A stretch of DNA of 41,421 bases from BTRF01 sp036986255 (lineage in GTDB: Bacteria; Patescibacteriota; WWE3; 9FT-COMBO-53-11). Below are positions 18,738 to 26,792 of this stretch, in pieces (the first letter of the stretch is position 1; every line of letters starts with the position of its first letter). The stretch covers positions 1 to 41,421 of the forward strand of contig BTRF01000001.1 of NCBI GenBank assembly GCA_036986255.1. The letters are read 5' to 3'. The notes below the pieces were generated by a model. It searched no databases. It worked only from the letters and a program-made list of their open reading frames with translations, and had not been told where the DNA came from. A program made the position numbers and the translations under genes.

Positions 18738-19934
18738 ATGATTTGGTCTCCAGTTCTTCATATCTACCAACCTCCCACCCAGTTTCCTGAGATCACAAGA
18801 AAGATTGCCGAGGAATCTTATGCTCCTCTTGTTGCCTTTTTGGATTCCAACCCCAAAGCTAAGCTGACCCTTAATATCAACGCTTCTCTTTCTGAACAGT
18901 TGGCGGAGCTGGGGTACCGGGACGTCCTTGCCGGGATTCGGCGGCTGACGGAGCGGGGGCAGGTGGAGCTTTTGGGTTCGGGGGCTTTCCACCCCTTGCT
19001 AACTCGCCTTCCTTTTTCTGAGATTAGCCGCCAGGTGCGCCTCAATGAACGGATGAATCGCGAGCTTATCGGTCCGATCTACAAGCCGCGAGGCTTCTTC
19101 CCTCCCGAGCTGGCCTATTCAAGGAAGGTGGGGAATGTTTTAGCCGAGCTAGGGTATGAGTGGGTCCTCGCAGAGGACTGCTGTATTTCCAATCCTCCCG
19201 TCCGCTACGACCGCGTTTATGAACTGCCTAGCGGGGATATTTCCGTCTTCTTTCGTCAGAGCGAGCTTTCCCTAGCGATTGCCTTTGGCCGAGTAGAAAA
19301 CGCGGCCGGTTTTGTTAAACTCGCCGGGAAAGTTCTTGGCGAAGGCGATTATATCTTGACCGCCATGGATGGGGAGACCTTCGGCCATCACCGCAAGGAC
19401 AGCTTTAAGCTTTTGGCGGATCTGTACGCTGTCTTGGAAAGCGCAACCGTTTCGGAGCTTACTCTTCGATATCCTAAGCGGGAGAAGACTGATCCGATGG
19501 AGTCCACTTGGGCGGTTTCGCATGAAGACTGCGAGCGAGGAACCGTCTATCCACGCTGGGACAACCCAGGCAGTCCCTTGCACCCTAAACAATGGGAGCT
19601 CTTTCGGCTCGCTTTGGAGGTGGTTCGCGAATCGGTTTATCGGCTCGGTCAGCCGGACGGGTTAAAGAGTTTCAACCTTTCGAGTTTGCAGAAACGGTGG
19701 CTCAAAGCGCGTCAAATATTAGACCGTGCCCTGCACTCAGACCAGTTCTGGTGGGCCTCTCACAACCCTTACTGGCACCCGGCGATGGTGGAGCGGGGAA
19801 CCAAGCTTTTGCTTGAAGCGGTTTTGGCCGTTCCGGGAGTATCCAAGGACGAAGAGGAGCGCGCCCGCGCGCTTTATCGGGAGATTACCACCGAAGGAGT
19901 CAAGATGTATGGGAAAGAGCCAATAACCGGTTAG
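18738..19934 (+). CDS. GH57 family glycoside hydrolase / glucanotransferase
   Basis: This 398-residue GH57 protein keeps the five conserved regions: LHIYQPP at the N-terminus, GQVELLGSGAFHPLL, FFPPELAY with the probable nucleophile E124, and AMDGETFGHH with the probable acid/base D211. The family includes alpha-amylases, 4-alpha-glucanotransferases and branching enzymes, and activity cannot be chosen from sequence alone. Given direct coupling to glycogen synthase and no separate GH13 branching enzyme in the window, branching or debranching of the storage glucan is a reasonable inference. A paralogue follows at 20064 with the same catalytic positions. Confidence 0.88.
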   Translation: MIWSPVLHIYQPPTQFPEITRKIAEESYAPLVAFLDSNPKAKLTLNINASLSEQLAELGYRDVLAGIRRLTERGQVELLGSGAFHPLLTRLPFSEISRQVRLNERMNRELIGPIYKPRGFFPPELAYSRKVGNVLAELGYEWVLAEDCCISNPPVRYDRVYELPSGDISVFFRQSELSLAIAFGRVENAAGFVKLAGKVLGEGDYILTAMDGETFGHHRKDSFKLLADLYAVLESATVSELTLRYPKREKTDPMESTWAVSHEDCERGTVYPRWDNPGSPLHPKQWELFRLALEVVRESVYRLGQPDGLKSFNLSSLQKRWLKARQILDRALHSDQFWWASHNPYWHPAMVERGTKLLLEAVLAVPGVSKDEEERARALYREITTEGVKMYGKEPITG

Positions 19935-19945
19935 CGAATAGTCGA

Positions 19946-19999
19946 GTGCGAAGCTACAAAGAATTAAAAGTTTGGCAGAAAGCCGTCGGCAGGGCGTAA
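19946..19999 (+). pseudogene. Remnant of a four-helix-bundle protein (23S rRNA intervening-sequence protein family)
   Basis: A GTG is followed by codons reading VRSYKELKVWQKAVGRA and then TAA. This matches the usual opening of four-helix-bundle proteins of the 23S rRNA IVP family, but the remaining 100 or so residues are missing. It lies in the 129-bp gap between the two GH57 genes, so it appears to be a decayed insertion or gene remnant. Confidence 0.5.
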
Positions 20000-20063
20000 A
20001 AGTTTCTGATTCTATTGACGCTACTAGTTTTACTGCTTTTACTGGTGTTACTATAACGACGTT

Positions 20064-21410
20064 ATGTACTGGGCGAACTTTCTTCATTTTTACCAACCCC
20101 CGACCCAGAAGAAGGAGTGGGTGGATCGGATTACTAAAGAGTCCTACCAGCGGGTATTGGGAGGGCTGTTGGAGAACCCCGAGGCCAAGATAACCTTTAA
20201 TATTAACGGAATTCTTTTTGATCTTTGGAAGCAGTTTGGGCATCAAAATGTGATTGAGATGGTGGGGGAGCTGGCCGGCCGCGGACAGATTGAGCTGACC
20301 GGATCGGCCAAATTCCATCCTCTTCTCCCCAAGCTTCCCGAAGATGAGATTAAGCGCCAGATTGAACTAAACTTTAAAACCCTTCAAGAGTATTTGGGTG
20401 ATAGCTGCCGTCCCAAGGGTTTCTTTCCTCCCGAGATGGCTTACGATGTCAACGTTGCTCGCGTAGCTCGTGAGATGGGCTTTTCCTGGATCATTGCGGA
20501 GGAGCTGAGCCTAGACCTCCGAGGTCTGGAACGGGACCGCATTTATCAGGAAAAGGAGACGGGCATCATGATCTTCTTTAGGGATCGGGCGTTCTCTTAC
20601 CAGATTTTGTCAGGGCAGTTGGGGACCGCCAACCTCTTTTTGAAGGCTCTTGGCGATCGTCTCGGCAAGAATGAATACCTCCTCACCGCTATGGATGGAG
20701 AGACCTTCGGCCATCACCGTCCGGGGATGGACAAGGCTTTGATGGAGCTTCTGCAGCTTGAGCAGGTTCCCACGATTCTGATCTCCGATCTTCCCGAAAA
20801 GTTTCCCCAAGTAGAAGTGGTTGAGACCCGCCCCTCGACTTGGGCTTTAATGGAAAAGGACTTGGAAAAAAAGATTCCCTTCGCCCGTTGGGATGACCCG
20901 GGCAATGAGATCCATGAGTTCCAATGGGAGCTAACGGACCTTGCGATCAAGGCGGTTCGCGAGTCGAAGAATCCCGGCGGGGCTCGGAAGATGCTGGATC
21001 GCAGTCTTCACAGCGATCAGTACTGGTGGGCTTCGGCCCGCCCTTGGTGGTCCCTGGAGATGGTCGAGCGGGGGGCCTTTGAGCTCAAGGAAACGATTTT
21101 AGCCGTTTCGGATGCCTCGGAGGAGGTGAAGCGCCGGGCCCAAAAGCTTTATTTTGATATCCTTACTAAAGGTTTTGAGTGGCAACGGACGGGCAAGGTG
21201 GAGGAATTGGCGCACAAAGAAGATGAGGAAGTGCGCATGCGCACCGATGCGGGGCTGCCTTCTCTTCCTAAAGAAGAGTTGGAGAAGATAATTGCCCATA
21301 TTCAGGAAGAGATGGAGGAGGTGGCGAAGCATCAAGAGTATGAGCGGGCTGCTCTTCTTCGGGATCGGGTTAGGGAGTTGAAGGGTTATCTCGAGGATGG
21401 GAGATCTTAG
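20064..21410 (+). CDS. GH57 family enzyme with C-terminal UVR motif
   Basis: Residues 1 to about 375 form a GH57 domain paralogous to the preceding gene, with LHFYQPP, GQIELTGSAKFHPLL, FFPPEMAY (E124) and AMDGETFGHH (D211). The last 40 residues contain EYERAALLRDRVRELK, a UvrB/UvrC-type UVR helical hairpin used for protein-protein contact. Fusion of this motif to a glucan enzyme is unusual and may link it to a partner or dimerise it. A CTAGACCTC palindrome is read as LDLRGLE near residue 150; compared with the paralogue it changes sequence but not length. Together with GlgA and GlgP it probably shapes storage glucan. Confidence 0.87.
   Translation: MYWANFLHFYQPPTQKKEWVDRITKESYQRVLGGLLENPEAKITFNINGILFDLWKQFGHQNVIEMVGELAGRGQIELTGSAKFHPLLPKLPEDEIKRQIELNFKTLQEYLGDSCRPKGFFPPEMAYDVNVARVAREMGFSWIIAEELSLDLRGLERDRIYQEKETGIMIFFRDRAFSYQILSGQLGTANLFLKALGDRLGKNEYLLTAMDGETFGHHRPGMDKALMELLQLEQVPTILISDLPEKFPQVEVVETRPSTWALMEKDLEKKIPFARWDDPGNEIHEFQWELTDLAIKAVRESKNPGGARKMLDRSLHSDQYWWASARPWWSLEMVERGAFELKETILAVSDASEEVKRRAQKLYFDILTKGFEWQRTGKVEELAHKEDEEVRMRTDAGLPSLPKEELEKIIAHIQEEMEEVAKHQEYERAALLRDRVRELKGYLEDGRS
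20511..20529. repeat. CTAGACCTC palindrome, intragenic copy
   Basis: CTAGACCTCCGAGGTCTGG repeats the intergenic palindrome at 16890-16908 with two changes and is translated in frame within the second GH57 gene. Confidence 0.6.
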
Positions 21411-21458
21411 GCACTAAACTACGAAAAGTATGAAGCAGGTTCGAATTTCTAATTTCTA

Positions 21459-22385
21459 ATGACTACTTACCAAAAAGTCTTCCAACCGGTTTTTGATAAG
21501 TTGGGCCTGACGATTACTAGAGCCTTCCGCGAAGGTCCCCGCTTTTATGTGGCCGGGGGGGAGTATCAAGGGGAGAAGGTCGTTTTTAAGGCTGATTTGG
21601 AGTCGGAGAAGAAGCCCTTGACCAAGGCCTGGTTCAAGCTGCGCCGCGAAGCGGCCTTTCTGGAGTCGGGCGACCTGAAGCATATCCCCAATTTTTACGC
21701 CAAGGGGACTCACCGGGGGTTTTTCTGGCTTCTGCAGGAGCGGGTTCCGGGGGAGTCTCAAGAGCAGGGGGAGAGCACCTTCCTGATCAAAGACTCTTTC
21801 TTCACTCCCAAAAATCTCGAGTACTGTTTGGAGTTTTTAACTACCCTGCACAATCTTCCCCAGACCAACCAGAACCCCAAGTTCAAGGAATTTGAGGAAA
21901 AGTTTGCTAAGAAGTACACCTTGGCCGACTACGTTGCTCTTATTGTTTCTGACAGGGGGGAATTAGTTGGGAGGAAGTTGACGGGAAGAATTGATGAGCT
22001 GATTGGGCGGAGCCATAAGTTTTTTGACGCTCAGCAGACGGTAATTACCCACCACGAGTTCTTTGCTCCCCATATTTTTGTGAACGGGGGGAAGCTTAAT
22101 GTGATTGATTGGGAGAATGTGGGTTGGGGGAATCCGGCCTATGATTTTATGGAGCTTTGGATCAGGAGTTTTGCCCACCCTGAATTTCAGGCCGAGCTGC
22201 TTGAGCGCTTCCGGGCTGTTCATCAGGATAGAGAGGTTTTTGATCGGTTATTTGCGCTAGAGACAGTTTTTCAAGGCCTGGGAAATCTGAAGTACTTCAA
22301 GGCCCCTGAGGTGGCGGAAGAAAGAGCCGTCGCCGGCGAGGTTACGGCATTCTTGCTCAAGCGCATTGAGCAGGCAGTGAAATGA
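21459..22385 (+). CDS. APH/choline-kinase-like phosphotransferase with altered catalytic loop
   Basis: This 308-residue protein has the aminoglycoside-phosphotransferase (protein-kinase-like) fold. The catalytic loop is TVITHHEFFAPHIFV (H198, E200, H205), followed by the DFG-equivalent VIDWE (D217) and NPAYDFMELW. In active members the loop reads HGDxxxxN, so both the catalytic aspartate and the asparagine are substituted. The protein may be a weak or inactive kinase, or use a variant mechanism. Its position after two glucan enzymes recalls maltokinase, an APH-fold enzyme, but that is only contextual. Its stop overlaps the next start by four bases (ATGA), showing translational coupling. Confidence 0.65.
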   Translation: MTTYQKVFQPVFDKLGLTITRAFREGPRFYVAGGEYQGEKVVFKADLESEKKPLTKAWFKLRREAAFLESGDLKHIPNFYAKGTHRGFFWLLQERVPGESQEQGESTFLIKDSFFTPKNLEYCLEFLTTLHNLPQTNQNPKFKEFEEKFAKKYTLADYVALIVSDRGELVGRKLTGRIDELIGRSHKFFDAQQTVITHHEFFAPHIFVNGGKLNVIDWENVGWGNPAYDFMELWIRSFAHPEFQAELLERFRAVHQDREVFDRLFALETVFQGLGNLKYFKAPEVAEERAVAGEVTAFLLKRIEQAVK

Positions 22386-23554
22386 TTAACACTGATCTGC
22401 ACCCCTTTCACTTTCGTAGCTCCCCTCCCTTAGGAGGAGATTTGGATGCCGCCTTTAACCCCCGCGAGATTGTGGGTTGGGTTGATCGTTTTGGGATCTT
22501 TGACCGCTTTGTGCTGGGAACCCATCCCCCCGAGTTTTTCCGAATCAGCACCAAACTTCCTCCCGAAGAATATCTGGATGCGGTGGGGGCTGATATTGAC
22601 AGCGTCCGCAAATTTTTTAGGGGGAGGGTATTTAGAGGACTCGAGTGTGATCTTCTTATTCAGCCGGGAGGGAAGGTGGACTTCAGTCCCGGAGAAACGC
22701 TTTTGAAGTGCTTTGATCCTGAGATTGCTCTGATCTCTTTTCACTTCCACAGCTCCTTGACTTATGCAGGGAGGTTTGAGATGGAAGTCGCCGACCTTGT
22801 GACGGCTTTTAAGTGGGCGATTAACCACGGAAAATTTTCCGTCCTGGCCCATCCGTTTGATGCCCTGGAGAGGGTTTTGGAGGGAGATCCTTCCGGTTTT
22901 GAGGAGATTGCCAACTTAGCACGGGAGAAGCGGGTCGCTTTTGAGATCAACGCCGATAAGGGATTTTGGGAGAAGCCCTTGCTAAAGCTGATTGAAAATA
23001 GAAATATCTTCTCTTTTGGGGGAGATCTGCACGCCCTTTCCTACTGGCTTAAGCGGGATTGGGCAGGGTTAGAAGTTTCCGAAGAAGACCGCCCGCTGGT
23101 GGATAAAGTTTTGGGGCTGACTCGGGAGGCCGCCGACAAGGAGAAGGAGTACTGGAGGGTCCTTGACCCTATGTTTTGGCACCTCCCCCATTTAAGCCCC
23201 CGACTTTTGAGATTTAAGAGGCAAGCGGTTTGGCTGTACCGCCGCTGTATTAGCGATCGGGCTTGTTTTGAGCGGAATCTCTCGCGGCTAGTTGCTCGCT
23301 TTAGCCCGCAGGATGGAGAATTGGTGGAGCTTTACATAAGAGATCTTGGAGAGGTCTACCGCAAGTGGGGCGGAGGGCTAAAGAAGAGGGATCGGATGAG
23401 GGCCGAGAAGTATTTTTTAAAAGCTTCGCTGACGCCCTCCGAATTTGAGGTTTATGAGCGGTGGCTGGTTAGAGCGTTTGATTTTGGGCTTCAAAGCAAG
23501 CGGCTTATAAATGCTTGGGATACTCCCAAATTGGAAAAGTTCCTCCACCGCTGA
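22382..23554 (+). CDS. PHP-domain metal-dependent hydrolase-like protein
   Basis: The N-terminal 230 residues carry the metal-ligand pattern of PHP phosphoesterases: TDLHPFHFRS at the start, GLECDLL, SFHFHSS, VLAHPFDAL, FEINAD and FGGDLHAL near residue 215. Family members hydrolyse histidinol phosphate or other phosphoesters, or are polymerase-associated. The C-terminal 150 residues are helical and basic and not recognised. It overlaps the APH-like gene by four bases and is the last gene of the glgA-led cluster, so a role in sugar-phosphate turnover is possible but not shown. Confidence 0.7.
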   Translation: MINTDLHPFHFRSSPPLGGDLDAAFNPREIVGWVDRFGIFDRFVLGTHPPEFFRISTKLPPEEYLDAVGADIDSVRKFFRGRVFRGLECDLLIQPGGKVDFSPGETLLKCFDPEIALISFHFHSSLTYAGRFEMEVADLVTAFKWAINHGKFSVLAHPFDALERVLEGDPSGFEEIANLAREKRVAFEINADKGFWEKPLLKLIENRNIFSFGGDLHALSYWLKRDWAGLEVSEEDRPLVDKVLGLTREAADKEKEYWRVLDPMFWHLPHLSPRLLRFKRQAVWLYRRCISDRACFERNLSRLVARFSPQDGELVELYIRDLGEVYRKWGGGLKKRDRMRAEKYFLKASLTPSEFEVYERWLVRAFDFGLQSKRLINAWDTPKLEKFLHR

Positions 23555-23700
23555 TTGCTCTAGCTTATAAGAAGTGGGTAGCACTTGTGACTTGCATAGC
23601 TCTTTTTGTCTTTGGTGGGAATTTAGCAGTTTTCCTCATCTTTCTCTTCTTAGTTTTGTCATGGGGATGGTTGGAAGAAAGTTTTGAGGTTTGGAAGTAG
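23515..23700 (+). CDS. Possible small membrane protein
   Basis: A 61-codon frame overlaps the end of the PHP gene by 40 bases. Its second half is strongly hydrophobic (VALVTCIALFVFGGNLAVF) and would make one or two membrane helices, ending in WGWLEESFEVWK. No clear ribosome site or homologue is recognised, and a later start is possible. Confidence 0.3.
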   Translation: MGYSQIGKVPPPLIALAYKKWVALVTCIALFVFGGNLAVFLIFLFLVLSWGWLEESFEVWK

Positions 23701-24295
23701 GAATTGGTGGGATACTGATGGTTTTTGCTAGGTTAAGTCCAGATTTTAAGGAGGGTATCTAGTTATACTCTTTTGAAATGGGTGATCTATTTCACAGGTT
23801 TAGACTTACGTAAGGAGTAAATATATTGTCCATATGTCGAGAGAGTCCCGAGCTCTCGTCCGCTGACGGTGGGAAAAGGTGTCTCCTTTTATCTTCGAAC
23901 TCGTGCTGGAGTGCTTTTTTGCTCCTAGCAGAGTTGAATTCAGCTTGGTTGGAACCTGCTTGCGGAGCACTGGAAATAGGATTAATTTGAGGGTGGGCGA
24001 ATCTCGGCCTTCACTATCGTCTATAGTAACAAGTGGTTGGCACGCAATCAAGCTTCGCACCTGTGTGTCTAGTCAGAGATCAGAGATTAGGGATCGGAGG
24101 TCAGAAGTTAGAAGTATGAAGTTAGAGGTATGAGGTTAGAGATCACTGGTTGCTGTCCACTACTCACTATCCCCTAATCCCTAATCCCTAGCACCTGAAA
24201 CCTAACCACGCGCCTTCGTGTCTACTATTGTTGCTCCTTCGCGTTGCACTCAGGAGCACAAGTAGCCTCCTCAGCTAGAGCTTGCGGGTGGCTAC
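23701..24295. other. Intergenic region without recognised gene
   Basis: No convincing coding frame or known RNA family was recognised. It holds small hairpins, for instance CGAGAG with CTCTCG at about 23840-23860 and GGAG with CTCC near 23910-23927. From 24072 a periodic low-complexity stretch (CAGAGATCAGAGATTAGGG and similar) resembles other spacers in this window. An unrecognised small RNA cannot be excluded. Confidence 0.4.
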
Positions 24296-24324
24296 TTGAC
24301 ATCACTTGTGTTTCCCACTAGAAT
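24296..24324 (+). promoter_or_regulatory. Sigma70-type promoter of the secE-nusG-ribosomal protein operon
   Basis: TTGACA (24296-24301), a 17-base spacer and TAGAAT (24319-24324) give a near-consensus promoter. Transcription would begin near 24331, about 66 bases before secE. Confidence 0.8.
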
Positions 24325-24335
24325 CTTAAGTGGTT

Positions 24336-24361
24336 GACTCTTTGCGGAAAGAGTCTTTTTT
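24336..24361 (+). terminator. Terminator-like hairpin at the start of the secE transcript
   Basis: GACTCTTT pairs perfectly with AAAGAGTC around a GCGG loop and is followed by six Ts. The hairpin begins only about five bases after the predicted transcription start, so it may be a 5' stabilising or attenuating hairpin rather than an end signal. Confidence 0.7.
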
Positions 24362-24396
24362 GTTGGGCTTACTCTTAAGCCCTCGAATGCCTACTA

Positions 24397-24579
24397 ATGA
24401 AAATTATTTCATTCTTGCAAGAAGCTTGGGCAGAGCTCAAGAAGGTGGTTTGGCCCTCACGCCGGCAGACGGTTCGTTTAACCGCAGCCGTCTTGGCAAT
24501 TACTTTCGGAGTGGCGGGATTCCTTGCTGCTGTGGATTATCTGTTTAGTCAGATGTTGAGTCTGCTGGTCGAAAAGTAA
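24397..24579 (+). CDS. secE: Preprotein translocase subunit SecE
   Basis: This 60-residue protein has the minimal bacterial SecE form: an amphipathic helix with the hallmark ELKKVVWPSRRQT and one transmembrane helix (LAITFGVAGFLAAVDYLF). It clamps SecY in the SecYEG protein-export channel. Its length is typical for single-span SecE. It is first in the operon and followed 16 bases later by nusG, the standard bacterial order. Confidence 0.95.
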   Translation: MKIISFLQEAWAELKKVVWPSRRQTVRLTAAVLAITFGVAGFLAAVDYLFSQMLSLLVEK

Positions 24580-24595
24580 GGTTTTATGGCGAGCT

Positions 24596-25216
24596 ATGGC
24601 TGAAGAAAAGGAAACAACCGAGAAAAAATTGAACGAGGCAAAGTCTGCCAAGCTCCCGCGCGGCGGTGGAGGTTTATCCAGAGAGCAGTCGAGTGAGGCG
24701 CACTGGTTTGTGGTACATACCTACTCGGGGCACGAACGCAAGGTTATCGATGCGCTTAAGCAGCGCATTGAAGCGTTGGGTTTGAAGGATAAGATTCAGG
24801 AGGTTTTCATCCCCACGCAGGAAAAAATCATCATTGACGCCGGCAAGAAGAAGACCATCCGCGAGCGGCTTTTCCCCGGTTATGTGATGGTGAAGATGGT
24901 TCTCAGTGATGAAACCTGGGGAATAGTTCGCAACACTGCCGGCGTAACCGGGTTTGTGGGTACTGGATCACGGCCGACTCCTCTCCCTCCGCATGAGGTG
25001 GATGCAATTCTTAAATTCACCAAGATGGAGGCACCTAAATTTGAGCTGAAGTTCAAAGTGGGCGAGACAATTAAAGTTATTGACGGCCCCTTCAATGATT
25101 TTCTCGGCAAAGTGGATGAGATTGATGAGGAGAAGGGGAAGGTTAAGGTTTTGGTTTCCGTGTTTGGGCGTGAGACACCCGTAGAGCTTGACTTTTTGCA
25201 AGTTTCTCGGTTATAG
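24596..25216 (+). CDS. nusG: Transcription elongation/termination factor NusG
   Basis: This 206-residue NusG has a lysine- and glutamate-rich N-terminal extension of about 35 residues, then the NGN domain (HWFVVHTYSGHERKV, VFIPTQEKI, RLFPGYVMVKM) and a C-terminal KOW domain (VGETIKVIDGPFNDFLGKV). It binds RNA polymerase, suppresses pausing and couples transcription to translation. The gene sits between secE and rplK as in most bacteria. Confidence 0.95.
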   Translation: MAEEKETTEKKLNEAKSAKLPRGGGGLSREQSSEAHWFVVHTYSGHERKVIDALKQRIEALGLKDKIQEVFIPTQEKIIIDAGKKKTIRERLFPGYVMVKMVLSDETWGIVRNTAGVTGFVGTGSRPTPLPPHEVDAILKFTKMEAPKFELKFKVGETIKVIDGPFNDFLGKVDEIDEEKGKVKVLVSVFGRETPVELDFLQVSRL

Positions 25217-25222
25217 AGAAAT

Positions 25223-25264
25223 GCCGCAAAAAGCTAGCGGCCAACGGAGTGCCGCGTCCTTTTT
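25223..25264 (+). promoter_or_regulatory. Alternative hairpins between nusG and rplK
   Basis: GCGGC (25237-25241) can pair either with an upstream GCCGC (25223-25227) or with a downstream GCCGC (25251-25255). The second pairing is followed within four bases by TTTTT. This could be a weak attenuator or a ribosomal-protein binding site ahead of rplK-rplA. Confidence 0.35.
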
Positions 25265-25360
25265 ACAGGTTTCAAGGCTCAAGTAGGCAGTGGACGGACC
25301 ACGGCTGACAGTTGAGGATGCTAAAATCTGTGAACTGCATACTGGGAACTGTTAACTACC

Positions 25361-25786
25361 ATGGCTAAGAAGGTTAAGGCAACATTAAAACTTAATATTC
25401 CGGCCGGGGGGGCAACCCCGGCTCCGCCCATTGGACCTGCTTTGGGGCAGTACGGGGTGGCAATTATGGATTTTTGCAAGGCTTACAATGAGAAGACGGC
25501 TCAGATGAAGGGTCAGATCATTCCGGCGGTAGTTACGATTTATGAAAACCGTTCTTTTGATTTTGTGATAAAGAGTCCTCCTACGGCGGAGCTTCTCAAG
25601 AAGGCCGCTGGGATTGAAAAGGGTTCCGGAACGGTCCCTCGAGAGATGGCGGGAAAGGTAACGCGGGATCAGGTTCGCGAGATCGCCGAAAAGAAAATGG
25701 TCGATCTAAATGCAAAAAATATAGAAGCGGCGATGAAGATTGTGGAAGGACAGGCAAAGAGTATGGGGATTGAGGTCACGGAGTAA
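25361..25786 (+). CDS. rplK: 50S ribosomal protein L11
   Basis: At 141 residues this is a normal-length L11, with the N-terminal signature [21 protein letters not shown] and the C-terminal rRNA-binding domain. It binds the GTPase-associated region of 23S rRNA and helps recruit translation factors. It is separated from nusG by a spacer holding alternative hairpins and a low-complexity stretch. Confidence 0.96.
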   Translation: MAKKVKATLKLNIPAGGATPAPPIGPALGQYGVAIMDFCKAYNEKTAQMKGQIIPAVVTIYENRSFDFVIKSPPTAELLKKAAGIEKGSGTVPREMAGKVTRDQVREIAEKKMVDLNAKNIEAAMKIVEGQAKSMGIEVTE

Positions 25787-25864
25787 CTTAGCGTACGGCA
25801 AACGGCTAACCGCTAACGGCTTAAACTGTTAGCTGTATGCTGTAGGCTGTTAGCTAGCGAAGCT

Positions 25865-26692
25865 ATGGGTGGAAGAAAAGCAAAAACAGTAGAAGGAGCG
25901 GAAGCTTCTTTGCCGGAAAAGAAAAAGCAGTCCCGTACCAGGGCTTCTGAGGAATCCTCAAAGGGGACTTCTAAGAAGAGGGTTTCCAAGGTCAAGAAGA
26001 CTGCCCGCGGAAAGCGGTATCTTCAGGCCAGGAAGGGTATCGAATCCCAGCCGTACCCCATTGGAGAAGCTGTTAAGAAAGTTAAAGAACTTTCCTACGC
26101 AAAATTTGACGCTTCGGTGGATGCCCACATTAACTTGGGACTGGATATGGGCAAAAAAGCCGATCAAAAGATAAGAACTTTAGTTGCGTTGCCTCACGGG
26201 ACGGGTAAGGCGGTCCGCGTTTTAGTTTTTGTCGATCCGTCCTTGGCTAAAAAGGTTAAAGATGCAGGGGCCGATGAGGTTGGGGATGAGGCTATGATTG
26301 AGAAGATTGCTCAGGATGGAAAAACTAAGTTTGATGTGATCGTGGCCACACCCTCCTTTATGCCCAAGATCGCCAAGGTTGCGCGGATTCTTGGTCCTAA
26401 AGGGTTGATGCCCACGCCTAAGACGGGGACGGTTTCCGATGATCCTGCCGAAGCAGTTAAGGAGATTAAGAGAGGCAAGTTGGAGATCAAGACCGAAGCC
26501 CGGCCGATTGTTCACGTTTCCATTGGGAGGGTTTCTTTCGAGGATAAAAAGCTGATTGAGAACCTTAAGGCGGTGATAGCCGAACTCCATCGCGTTAAGC
26601 CGCCTAAGGTTCAAGGTGAATTTATCCGGTCCGTTTCCCTTGCCCCGTCGATAGGACCATCGGTAAAGGTGGAGATAGGGAGCATAGGTTAA
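25865..26692 (+). CDS. rplA: 50S ribosomal protein L1
   Basis: This is L1 with an unusually long, lysine- and serine-rich N-terminal extension of about 45 residues before the conserved region that starts near KRYLQARKGI. The core carries SVDAHINLGLD, ILGPKGLMPTPKTGTV and the C-terminal KPPKVQGEFIRSVSL. L1 forms the stalk near the E site and in many bacteria represses its own operon. The ATG at 25865 directly follows a repetitive spacer with no clear ribosome site, so a later start cannot be excluded. Confidence 0.94.
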   Translation: MGGRKAKTVEGAEASLPEKKKQSRTRASEESSKGTSKKRVSKVKKTARGKRYLQARKGIESQPYPIGEAVKKVKELSYAKFDASVDAHINLGLDMGKKADQKIRTLVALPHGTGKAVRVLVFVDPSLAKKVKDAGADEVGDEAMIEKIAQDGKTKFDVIVATPSFMPKIAKVARILGPKGLMPTPKTGTVSDDPAEAVKEIKRGKLEIKTEARPIVHVSIGRVSFEDKKLIENLKAVIAELHRVKPPKVQGEFIRSVSLAPSIGPSVKVEIGSIG

Positions 26693-26792
26693 AGGTCAGC
26701 TGATAGAACGGCTTCCGATGAATCGGAAGCCTAGCAATCATCCGATGGTTGATTGTTAATAGCTAATAGGCTATAGTTAACAGAAGATAGCT

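Noticed and set aside
23760..24070. RNase P RNA, tmRNA or SRP RNA in the large gap before secE
   Set aside because: The conserved words of these RNAs were looked for on both strands and not found. The hairpins seen are short.
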